Source: Bacteroidota bacterium
GTDB taxonomy: Bacteria; Bacteroidota; Ignavibacteria; Ignavibacteriales; Ignavibacteriaceae
Reading direction: 5' to 3'
Assembly (NCBI GenBank): GCA_021796135.1
Contig: JAJYOQ010000233.1
Location: forward strand, 1-6,588
DNA: 6,588 nucleotides
The translations under genes and the position numbers were made by a program. Positions 1-5,273 of the stretch are shown here, in pieces. The notes beneath the pieces are model-generated. The model did no database searches. It worked only from the letters and a program-made list of their open reading frames with translations, and was not told the DNA's origin. How positions within the stretch are numbered: the first letter of the stretch is position 1; each line of letters begins with the position of its first letter.

Positions 1-6
1 ATGAAT

Positions 7-33
7 GTCCCTGTAACTAAATATTACAGGGAC
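7..33. repeat. 10-bp perfect inverted repeat (hairpin)
   Basis: GTCCCTGTAA at 7-16 is the exact reverse complement of TTACAGGGAC at 24-33, leaving a 7-nt loop. This is a stable small hairpin at the left edge of the window. It could be the 3' hairpin of an upstream gene, but no T-tract follows on either strand, so a standard Rho-independent terminator is not supported. It could also be a protein-binding palindrome. Confidence 0.6.
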
Positions 34-82
34 TTCAATGGGGAATCACTTGGTAGACCGGATAAAACTATCTAAAATATTG

Positions 83-128
83 GCACTTAAATCTTAGTTT
101 TAATGAGTTGCCCGGATCTTTTAAGTGC
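83..128. repeat. 9-bp inverted repeat enclosing a 28-nt loop, upstream of the lipoprotein gene
   Basis: GCACTTAAA at 83-91 pairs exactly with TTTAAGTGC at 120-128. The structure would end 57 nt before the start codon at 186, so it may lie in the 5' leader of the lipoprotein mRNA. It matches no riboswitch or RNA family I recognise. An AT-rich genome produces some repeats of this size by chance, so only the pairing itself is asserted. Confidence 0.4.
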
Positions 129-185
129 AAGTATTAATTTAATCAAATGAATGTCTTGTAAAGTTAATTTATTAGGAGAATCACT

Positions 186-317
186 ATGAAAAAGCTAAAT
201 GTAATATTGTCAATTCTAATTTTCGCTATATCTATATTTATTTATAGTTGCACTGCAAGCGGAGGAATTACGATAAGTAAACAACAAAACGAAAAAACAG
301 TCAAATTGACTAAGTGA
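186..317 (+). CDS. Small predicted lipoprotein (43 aa)
   Basis: The 43-codon frame begins at ATG 186, with AGGAGA at 174-179 as a well-spaced ribosome binding site. It ends at TGA 315-317, followed directly by an in-frame TAA. The product has a Lys-Lys start, a hydrophobic stretch at residues 4-20 rich in Ile/Leu/Phe, and a lipobox-like IYSC with Cys22 as the predicted lipidated residue. The mature peptide would be only 22 residues, Thr/Ser/Gly-rich and then Lys/Gln-rich. Size and layout recall entericidin-like or other tiny cell-envelope lipoproteins, but there is no recognisable homology. It precedes another small membrane protein gene by 148 nt. It could be the N-terminal remnant of a longer lipoprotein, though the strong binding site and tandem stops favour a real small gene. 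Function is unknown. Confidence 0.6.
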   Translation: MKKLNVILSILIFAISIFIYSCTASGGITISKQQNEKTVKLTK

Positions 318-465
318 TAAAGTCATCAAGATTGTTGTTGATTTAATGATTTGTTGACTTTAGATAATTCAACTAAAAGTGAAAACGATTAATAAGAAGC
401 TAAATTTATCTTCGCAATTATTCCGGCAATTTAGAAAACAGCACAAGAATAAAAGGAAAATTTAG

Positions 466-651
466 ATGTCTAATTTTGCATTATATTTAATAGGAACTGC
501 ATTTGTAGCTGGCGGATTAGCTTTGGCAGCTTATAAATTGGGTGCTCCGCCGATTTGGATTATCATTGGTGTCATTATCATAATTGGTTTAGGGATTATG
601 GCTGGCGTGTTAAAGACCAGGCAAAAAGAAAAATCTGATACTGACAATTAA
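466..651 (+). CDS. Small two-helix inner-membrane protein (61 aa)
   Basis: The start at ATG 466 is preceded by AAGGAAA at 453-459, a good purine-rich ribosome binding site. The protein has two predicted membrane helices, about residues 5-23 and 29-48. The short loop between them carries a LGAPPIW segment with a Pro-Pro turn, and a charged tail (KTRQKEKSDTDN) follows. This layout and the PPxW turn occur in many uncharacterised short bacterial membrane proteins, and no function is known to me. The tail is probably cytoplasmic by the positive-inside rule, which would place both ends inside. It lies between a tiny lipoprotein gene and the DUF5670/AI-2E run, so it fits a cluster of small envelope proteins. 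It is probably transcribed separately from the downstream run, because a promoter-like block lies between them. Confidence 0.75.
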   Translation: MSNFALYLIGTAFVAGGLALAAYKLGAPPIWIIIGVIIIIGLGIMAGVLKTRQKEKSDTDN

Positions 652-763
652 AAGATATAACAATCATGAATATGGATTTTATAATGAGCCCTAAAAGGAA
701 GTTAATTCCGATGAGTTTAGTAGACTACCTAATTTAATCTGTTAGTAATCCCCTTCAGCCTTC

Positions 764-833
764 TCACCCATATGATGTAGTCCCTTTTTCATCCCTTTGC
801 TCGATTGAATTATTATATATCAATTCATAGCTT
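764..833 (+). promoter_or_regulatory. Promoter with conserved upstream block, copy 1 (for the 880-3532 run)
   Basis: Positions 764-819 align without gaps to 5164-5219, with 49 of 56 identical; the core GATGTAGTCCCTTTTTC is perfect in both. At the downstream edge is a -35-like TTGAAT (805-810), then 17 bp, then a -10-like TAGCTT (828-833). The matching positions in copy 2 are TTGAAT and TATGAT. A start site near 840 would leave a leader of about 40 nt before ATG 880. The identical core lies just upstream of the -35, where an activator or operator site would be expected. The -10 of this copy is poor by the standard consensus; it reads TAGCTTTA, one mismatch from the Bacteroidota -7 motif TAnnTTTG. 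The repetition is observed; the promoter role is inferred. Confidence 0.55.
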
Positions 834-879
834 TATATCGAATTTAAACATTGAAACTTAAACTGAAAGGTTACTTATT

Positions 880-1029
880 ATGTTATACACAATAGCGGTT
901 GTTTTAATAGTTTTGTGGCTTCTTGGGATGCTCACTTCCTATACTATGGGAGGTGTTATTCATATACTGCTTGTAATTGCAATTATAATGATCTTAGTAA
1001 GAATTATTAGTGGAAGACGAGTACTTTAA
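880..1029 (+). CDS. DUF5670 / lmo0937 family small membrane protein (49 aa)
   Basis: This short frame starts at ATG 880 after GAAAGG (865-870, 9-nt spacing) and ends at TAA 1027-1029. The sequence fits the lmo0937/DUF5670 family closely: an MLYTIAVVLIVLWLLGM first helix, the central SYTMGGVIHILLVIAI segment with a conserved Thr-Met-Gly-Gly turn, and a basic RIISGRR end. It is full length, since family members are about 45-55 aa. Two membrane helices are predicted, about residues 3-18 and 25-43. Function is not established; such proteins are widespread and often sit near stress or envelope genes. It is the first gene after the promoter block and lies 21 nt before the AI-2E permease gene, so the two are probably co-transcribed. 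It is easily missed by gene finders because of its length. Confidence 0.9.
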   Translation: MLYTIAVVLIVLWLLGMLTSYTMGGVIHILLVIAIIMILVRIISGRRVL

Positions 1030-1050
1030 ACCTCCCATTGCAGTTGACAT

Positions 1051-2163
1051 ATGGATAAAACAAATAACTATCTACCCAAAGGTACGGGTTCCCAAAGCGC
1101 AGTACGCTTTCTCGTTATTGCTGCTGCTCTTGTAATCATAATTGCCGGTATAAATCTGGCGCAGTCGGTTATTGTATTGTCTTTAATTTCCGTTTTTCTT
1201 GCTTTAATAGGAACTCCTCCGGTACTCTGGCTCGAACAGAAACGCATTCCTTCTTTTGTGTCGGTGATTATCGTCGTATCAGTCATGGTTATTATTCTGC
1301 TATTAATTGGTGTATTAGTTGGAACTTCCCTTAAAAGTTTTTCTGATGCTCTTCCATTTTACCAAATGCGCATACAAGAACAAATCACTGCATTTGAAAC
1401 GCTTCTGACAAGCAAGGGTATCATAGGCTCAGACAAGCTTCTTGAAAAGTATTTTAATCCTGAAGCGATAATGAACCTTACTGCAGTTTTTCTTGCCGGA
1501 TTAAGTTCGGCACTTTCAAACGTTGTCCTAATTCTTCTTACAGTAACCTTCATTCTACTTGAGGTTTCAAGCTTCCCCGTTAAACTCCGTGCTGTTCTCG
1601 GTAATCCGGAAGCTGTATTTCCACGGTTCACCAAGTTCATAATTGATATCAGACACTATCTGGTTATTACGACATTAATTAATCTAACTGCAGCTATCTT
1701 GATAGGAATATGGCTTTCCATCCTCGGGGTCAAGTATCCCGTTCTATGGGGTTTCCTTGTATTTCTGCTTCATTTTATACCCAATATAGGTTCTGTCATA
1801 GCTGCAATTCCCGCTGTTCTTCTTGCTCTTATCCAACTCGGGATAGGCAGCGCTATTTTTGTAGCTTCCGGTTATCTTTTAGTTGGTTTTATAGTTGGTA
1901 ATATTATCCAACCGAAACTTATGGGGCGAAGGCTTGGTTTATCTACCTTGGTTGTCTTTCTCTCTATGATATTTTGGGGAAGCCTGCTTGGTTTGATAGG
2001 TGCGATTCTTTGCATTCCTCTAACAATGACTCTGAAGTTTGCATTTGAGAGTAGAGAAGATACACGATGGATAGCAGTTTTATTAGGTCCTGAAAAATTC
2101 GTTGAAGATGTAAATTCAGCGTCAAAGGGGAAGAAGAAAGCTTATGAAAAAACTGAGAATTAA
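1051..2163 (+). CDS. AI-2E family transporter (PF01594; TqsA/YdiK/PerM-type permease), 370 aa
   Basis: The protein is full length for the family. It has paired N-terminal helices (about residues 18-52 and 68-92), an amphipathic soluble stretch (95-140), and a C-terminal helix cluster (about 145-172, 205-330). Family hallmarks are HFIPNIGS at 241-248 followed by AAIPAVLLAL, and GNIIQPKLMGRRLGLS from 283 leading into the conserved FWGSLLGLIGAILCIPLT run ending near 325. Members are inner-membrane permeases. TqsA was linked to autoinducer-2 export, while others are Na+/H+ antiporter-like or unassigned, so the substrate here is unknown. A stop at 1045-1047 lies in frame just before ATG 1051, so no longer start is possible. 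No Shine-Dalgarno is visible, so translation may depend on the DUF5670 gene ending 21 nt earlier. Its 3' end overlaps the next gene by 20 nt. The tail is Lys/Glu-rich and probably cytoplasmic. Confidence 0.93.
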   Translation: MDKTNNYLPKGTGSQSAVRFLVIAAALVIIIAGINLAQSVIVLSLISVFLALIGTPPVLWLEQKRIPSFVSVIIVVSVMVIILLLIGVLVGTSLKSFSDALPFYQMRIQEQITAFETLLTSKGIIGSDKLLEKYFNPEAIMNLTAVFLAGLSSALSNVVLILLTVTFILLEVSSFPVKLRAVLGNPEAVFPRFTKFIIDIRHYLVITTLINLTAAILIGIWLSILGVKYPVLWGFLVFLLHFIPNIGSVIAAIPAVLLALIQLGIGSAIFVASGYLLVGFIVGNIIQPKLMGRRLGLSTLVVFLSMIFWGSLLGLIGAILCIPLTMTLKFAFESREDTRWIAVLLGPEKFVEDVNSASKGKKKAYEKTEN

Positions 2164-3532
2164 ACATTTACAAACTATTACTTGGAGAAAACTTTCAGCT
2201 GGTAAAATTGTGTTGTACTCAGGTATTGCAGTTGGAATTATCATAATCTTTTTTGCCCTCGTATTCCTCTTCTTTCCGCAAACTTACCTTAACGGATTTC
2301 TTAAGTACCGGATTATTGACGCCTTTACAAAAGCATATCCGGAGTATTCATTAACGATTGCACGCGTTAATTTCAATGTATTAAAAAACCGTATAGAATG
2401 TGACTCTATCTCAGTGACAAAGAACGACTCTACATTTTCGTGTAGAATTGGCTCGTTCTCTTTAGATGGCATCGGTTGGATAAAACTTATCCGTGCAAAA
2501 AACTTTTCTTCTAATAACCTTGCAGAAGCTTCTTTAAATGCAAAAGGAATTGTCTTAAATATTAATCATGCACAAAATCAAATCCTCTGTGGGAGGCTGC
2601 ATTTATCGGTACCGGATTCAGAGATTGTTGCTGACTCGGTTGAATTTCATCCATTAATATCAGATGAACAATTCTTTGCAGAAAGTAAATTCAGAACCGC
2701 CAGATACCGCTTTGTTATTCCTAAAATCTATGTAAACGGTTTAGATTACTCCAGACTGTTTTCTGGGAATAACTTTCGAACTCGTTCAATAAATATTCGG
2801 GATGCTTTTGTAGATGTCCTGGTAAACATGGATAAACCCTTCGATACAAAATCTCCAAGTCCTTTGATGCCTAATGAAGGTTTATCATCTATAAAGGATA
2901 CTATACGCATTGACAGCCTGCAAGTCACGAATAGCCGGTTGAATTATAATGAGAGGTATGCAATAGGTGCAAAAGCAGCTATAGTAACATTCGATAAGAT
3001 GCAGGTTCTTGCAGAAGGAATTGTCAATCACACCGGGCGACGTGATACTATTGTTATTAATGCACAAGGAAATTTTATGAATACAAGTAAAATGGAACTG
3101 CTCATGTTGATTCCTCTCGGATCTCCACAATTTTCTTTCAGTTACAGCGGATCGCTTCAACAAATGGAAGTAAGCAGTCTTAACAAATTCCTTGAGATAG
3201 CCGAACAGCGCCGTATCAATTCAGGGATTCTTCATGAAGCATCTTTCAATGTAAATGTCCATTCGGGACATGCGACAGGTTATGTCCGTGTAGTGTATAG
3301 TAACCTGTCATTCGATGTGCTCAATAAAAAAACCGGGAGGGGAAACGGAATTTTTGATATGATATCCTCTTTCATCGGTAAAACGTTCATCATAAGAGGA
3401 AACAATATGCCGGGAAAATCGGGATCAATGAAAATCGGTATAGTAAAATTTACACGAAAACCTGACGAACCGTTTATTCAATTTACGTGGTTTGCACTTA
3501 GAAGCGGAATTGCCAATGTTGTTGGATTTTAA
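2144..3532 (+). CDS. AsmA/DUF748-like membrane-anchored envelope protein (462 aa)
   Basis: A basic N-terminus (residues 1-21) is followed by one strong membrane helix (about 22-44, Ile/Phe-rich) and a long beta-rich extracytoplasmic region, the layout of AsmA-superfamily proteins. Supporting features are the early YRIIDAFTKAYPEYSLTIA segment, which resembles the start of AsmA-type repeats, a run of short alternating strands, an IRIDSLQVTNSRLNYNE strand pair (254-270) typical of DUF748-like proteins, and a C-terminal block (about 375-462) with VYSNLSFDVLNKK. AsmA-like proteins are implicated in lipid movement and outer-membrane homeostasis; that role is inferred here. The start overlaps the AI-2E gene by 20 nt. 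AGGGG (2126-2130) is rather far at 13 nt, so translational coupling is likely. No frameshift is seen. Assignment below superfamily level is uncertain, and no gene symbol is justified. Confidence 0.7.
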   Translation: MKKLRIKHLQTITWRKLSAGKIVLYSGIAVGIIIIFFALVFLFFPQTYLNGFLKYRIIDAFTKAYPEYSLTIARVNFNVLKNRIECDSISVTKNDSTFSCRIGSFSLDGIGWIKLIRAKNFSSNNLAEASLNAKGIVLNINHAQNQILCGRLHLSVPDSEIVADSVEFHPLISDEQFFAESKFRTARYRFVIPKIYVNGLDYSRLFSGNNFRTRSINIRDAFVDVLVNMDKPFDTKSPSPLMPNEGLSSIKDTIRIDSLQVTNSRLNYNERYAIGAKAAIVTFDKMQVLAEGIVNHTGRRDTIVINAQGNFMNTSKMELLMLIPLGSPQFSFSYSGSLQQMEVSSLNKFLEIAEQRRINSGILHEASFNVNVHSGHATGYVRVVYSNLSFDVLNKKTGRGNGIFDMISSFIGKTFIIRGNNMPGKSGSMKIGIVKFTRKPDEPFIQFTWFALRSGIANVVGF

Positions 3533-3622
3533 ATGAAGATAACTTTTGAACTAACCGCGAACTTGTATTCCAACATTCATAATGGAAAACCAAAGCATGA
3601 CTTATCAGTTGCCCAACAACAG

Positions 3623-3670
3623 TCTCTCAACTCCATTATTCCACTACTCCATTTCTCCACTACTAATTTC
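3623..3670. repeat. G-free CCA/CTCC low-complexity tract, copy A
   Basis: This 48-nt stretch has no G on the + strand and consists of degenerate CTCCA / CCACTA units. It contains CCACTACTCCATTTCTCCA (3641-3659), which recurs exactly at 5038-5056. It lies in the 160-nt gap between the AsmA-like and DUF6600 genes, just upstream of the DUF6600 ribosome binding site. A 90-codon open frame crosses it but looks spurious. Together with copy B it brackets the DUF6600 gene in direct orientation. It looks like an intergenic repeat family or expanded microsatellite; no coding role is apparent. Confidence 0.7.
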
Positions 3671-3692
3671 AAAATAAAGAAAGGACACTTTA

Positions 3693-4940
3693 ATGAGATA
3701 CTTGAAGATTTTTGCTCTGCTCGTAACATTAAATATGGGCGCTTGGCTAATACCTCAAGATGCATTTGCCCAGCAAGGAAATGGAAGTTATCAACTTTTT
3801 TATGATCAATTGAGCCCCTACGGTATGTGGGTAAATAATCCCGATTATGGATACGTTTGGATACCTAATGTAGACGCAAGCTTCAGTCCTTATGCAACTA
3901 ATGGCCATTGGATATATACTGTTGACGGTTGGACATGGATTTCCGATTATCCATGGGGTTGGGCAACTTTCCACTATGGTCGTTGGGATTACGATAATGT
4001 ATACGGTTGGCTCTGGGTTCCCGATAATCAGTGGGGTCCTGCTTGGGTAAGTTGGAGAAGTTCTCCCGGATATTTCGGGTGGGCTCCTTTAGGACCCGGC
4101 ATTAGTATGAGTATAGCTTTTGGCAGTAATTACCATGAACCAAGTGAACGCTGGATATTTGTAAGAGACCGGAATTTCACAAATCCTAATATTAGTAGAT
4201 ATTATATCAATCGAACTGAAAACGTTACGATCATAAATCATTCAACAATTATTGTAAATACATTAAGAAATAACAATCGTCGAAGCACTTATATTGCAGG
4301 TCCTAAAAGAACAGATGTTCAAAGATATTCTCGCACACCGGTTAAAGCAGTCCCTATTCGGGGAATAAATCAGCCGGGACAACATCTCACCAATAGCGAG
4401 CTGCAAATTTACAGACCACAAATACAAAAGCCGAGCAGTAATGGTCACAAGCCAGTTCCGCCTAAAGTGATGAGATTGAATGAGGTAAAGCCCATATCAG
4501 TAAGAAACGCTGCAAACCAACAGCATAATGTAAAACCGAATAAGAATACTTTTATTAAATATTCTCAGCCCAAGACCAATCAACGTAACATTGGAAATCA
4601 GCAGCGCGGCGTAAATCCAACAAAAAATGTTCGTAAGTATCAGCAACCTGTACAGCGGAATATTACTCCATCCAAGTTTAATGGAACGAATAAGCGGCAA
4701 CAGATTATAACTCAACCGAAGAAGAATGCCGTAATTCAACATACCCAGCCAATGAACAATCAACGCAACGTGGGAAATCAGCAGCGTGGAGTAAATCCAA
4801 ACAACTTTAAAGGAGCTGGTAGGCGGCCACAGAATATAGTTCAACCCAAGCAGAATTCTGTAATTCAGCATTCGCAACCCAGAACCAATCAACGTAGGCA
4901 AGTAATAAAGAATCCGAATGAGAAAAAGAAATTGGGTTAA
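3693..4940 (+). CDS. Secreted DUF6600 (YXWGXW-type) envelope protein with basic repeat tail (415 aa)
   Basis: ATG 3693 follows AAGGA (3681-3685, 7-nt spacing). A signal peptide is clear (residues 1-26: MRYLKIF start, hydrophobic core, DAFA before Gln27). Residues 33-132 form the DUF6600 domain, very rich in Trp (14 between 41 and 130) and Tyr/Gly: SPYGMW, PDYGYVWIP, GHWIYTVDGWTWISD, PWGWATFHYGRW, YGWLWVPDNQWGPAWVSWR and FGWAPLGPG. After a linker (140-200) comes a long tail (about 200-415) rich in Gln, Asn, Arg and Lys with only four acidic residues. It holds imperfect repeats built on QPxxNQRNxGNQQRGVNP (from 292 and 352) and a shortened copy from 395. It is probably periplasmic or surface exposed. 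The family has no established biochemical role; binding of a polyanion such as LPS or nucleic acid by the tail is only a guess. It may be its own transcription unit. Confidence 0.88.
   Translation: MRYLKIFALLVTLNMGAWLIPQDAFAQQGNGSYQLFYDQLSPYGMWVNNPDYGYVWIPNVDASFSPYATNGHWIYTVDGWTWISDYPWGWATFHYGRWDYDNVYGWLWVPDNQWGPAWVSWRSSPGYFGWAPLGPGISMSIAFGSNYHEPSERWIFVRDRNFTNPNISRYYINRTENVTIINHSTIIVNTLRNNNRRSTYIAGPKRTDVQRYSRTPVKAVPIRGINQPGQHLTNSELQIYRPQIQKPSSNGHKPVPPKVMRLNEVKPISVRNAANQQHNVKPNKNTFIKYSQPKTNQRNIGNQQRGVNPTKNVRKYQQPVQRNITPSKFNGTNKRQQIITQPKKNAVIQHTQPMNNQRNVGNQQRGVNPNNFKGAGRRPQNIVQPKQNSVIQHSQPRTNQRRQVIKNPNEKKKLG
4578..4800 (+). repeat. Internal coding repeat in the DUF6600 tail
   Basis: Positions 4578-4620 and 4758-4800 are near-identical at DNA level, offset by exactly 180 nt (60 codons), and encode NQRNIGNQQRGVNP and NQRNVGNQQRGVNP. 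Flanking segments also repeat: KFNGTNKRQQIITQPKKN (residues 328-345) against FKGAGRRPQNIVQPKQN (372-388). The differences are mostly at third codon positions, so the duplication looks old enough for silent drift while the amino-acid pattern is kept. A third partial unit runs from about residue 389. Confidence 0.75.
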
Positions 4941-4974
4941 TTATTCTCCTTACGCAAAACAACCTTTAGGATTA

Positions 4975-5008
4975 ATGGAATTGATAAGCAAAACCCTATC
5001 AATTCCAT
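4975..5008. repeat. 12-bp perfect inverted repeat after the DUF6600 gene (possible 3' hairpin)
   Basis: ATGGAATTGATA (4975-4986) pairs exactly with TATCAATTCCAT (4997-5008) around a 10-nt loop. It begins 35 nt after the DUF6600 stop, where a transcription end is expected. No T-tract follows on the + strand, so it would be a non-canonical terminator or an mRNA 3' stabiliser rather than a textbook Rho-independent terminator. Confidence 0.6.
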
Positions 5009-5010
5009 GT

Positions 5011-5094
5011 CATCCATTCCTCCATTCCTCCACTACTCCACTACTCCATTTCTCCAATATTCCATTTTTCCCTTGCTCCTCTACTCCCTTTCCT
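5011..5094. repeat. G-poor CCA/CTCC low-complexity tract, copy B
   Basis: Of 84 nt only one is G (5075). The tract is built from TCCATTCC, CCACTACT and CTCCATTT units and carries the exact 19-nt match to copy A (CCACTACTCCATTTCTCCA at 5038-5056). It is longer than copy A and starts immediately after the 12-bp hairpin, so hairpin and tract may form one unit. It lies in the 333-nt gap that also contains the promoter block for the ice-binding protein gene. No coding frame of interest crosses it. Confidence 0.7.
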
Positions 5095-5163
5095 AAAAAT
5101 GTTTAGTCCCCCATCAACCCGTTTAACCGACTGTTCCAACATAATCTAAATGGTGCGTTTACT

Positions 5164-5233
5164 TCACCCAAAAGATGTAGTCCCTTTTTCATTCCTTTGG
5201 CTGATTGAATTATTCTATACCTCTTTGTATGAT
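5164..5233 (+). promoter_or_regulatory. Promoter with conserved upstream block, copy 2 (for the ice-binding protein gene)
   Basis: Positions 5164-5219 match 764-819 without gaps (49 of 56). After the core GATGTAGTCCCTTTTTC and a GATTGAATTATT segment come TTGAAT (5205-5210) and, 17 bp on, TATGAT (5228-5233), a good sigma-70-type -10. This supports start of transcription near 5240, giving a leader of about 34 nt before ATG 5274. Conservation falls from 55 of 60 or lower down to 11 of 20 just past position 5220, so the preserved part is the block through the -35 region, consistent with a regulator-binding site. Confidence 0.6.
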
Positions 5234-5273
5234 TATCTCAGTTTAGATTAATAAATACCATAAGGATGTTATC

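Noticed and set aside
354..366. TTGACT at 354-359 as the -35 of a promoter for the 61-aa gene
   Set aside because: No -10-like hexamer is found 16-18 bp downstream; the nearest TAGATA follows after only one base. Not supported.
666..737. A 23-codon + strand frame beginning ATG AAT ATG
   Set aside because: It has no ribosome binding site and no signal or membrane segment, and it is short enough to occur by chance in this AT-rich gap.
3533..3805. A 90-codon + strand open frame between the AsmA-like and DUF6600 genes
   Set aside because: It runs through the low-complexity CTCC tract and overlaps the well-supported DUF6600 start and signal peptide by over 110 nt. It has no ribosome binding site of its own, and its protein shows no domain character.
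4497..4901. A 134-codon minus-strand open frame
   Set aside because: It lies entirely inside the DUF6600 tail. It stays open because the + strand Gln/Asn/Lys-rich repeats lack the codons that give stops on the reverse strand. There is no family resemblance.
4918..5106. A 62-codon + strand frame overlapping the DUF6600 end
   Set aside because: It is a translation of the 12-bp hairpin and the CCA/CTCC tract, giving a Pro/Ser/His low-complexity product. It looks non-coding.
764..5219. The two matching blocks as terminal repeats of a mobile element carrying the genes between them
   Set aside because: They are direct rather than inverted. No transposase or integrase lies between them, and both sit at a consistent promoter distance from a start codon, which a shared regulatory site explains better.
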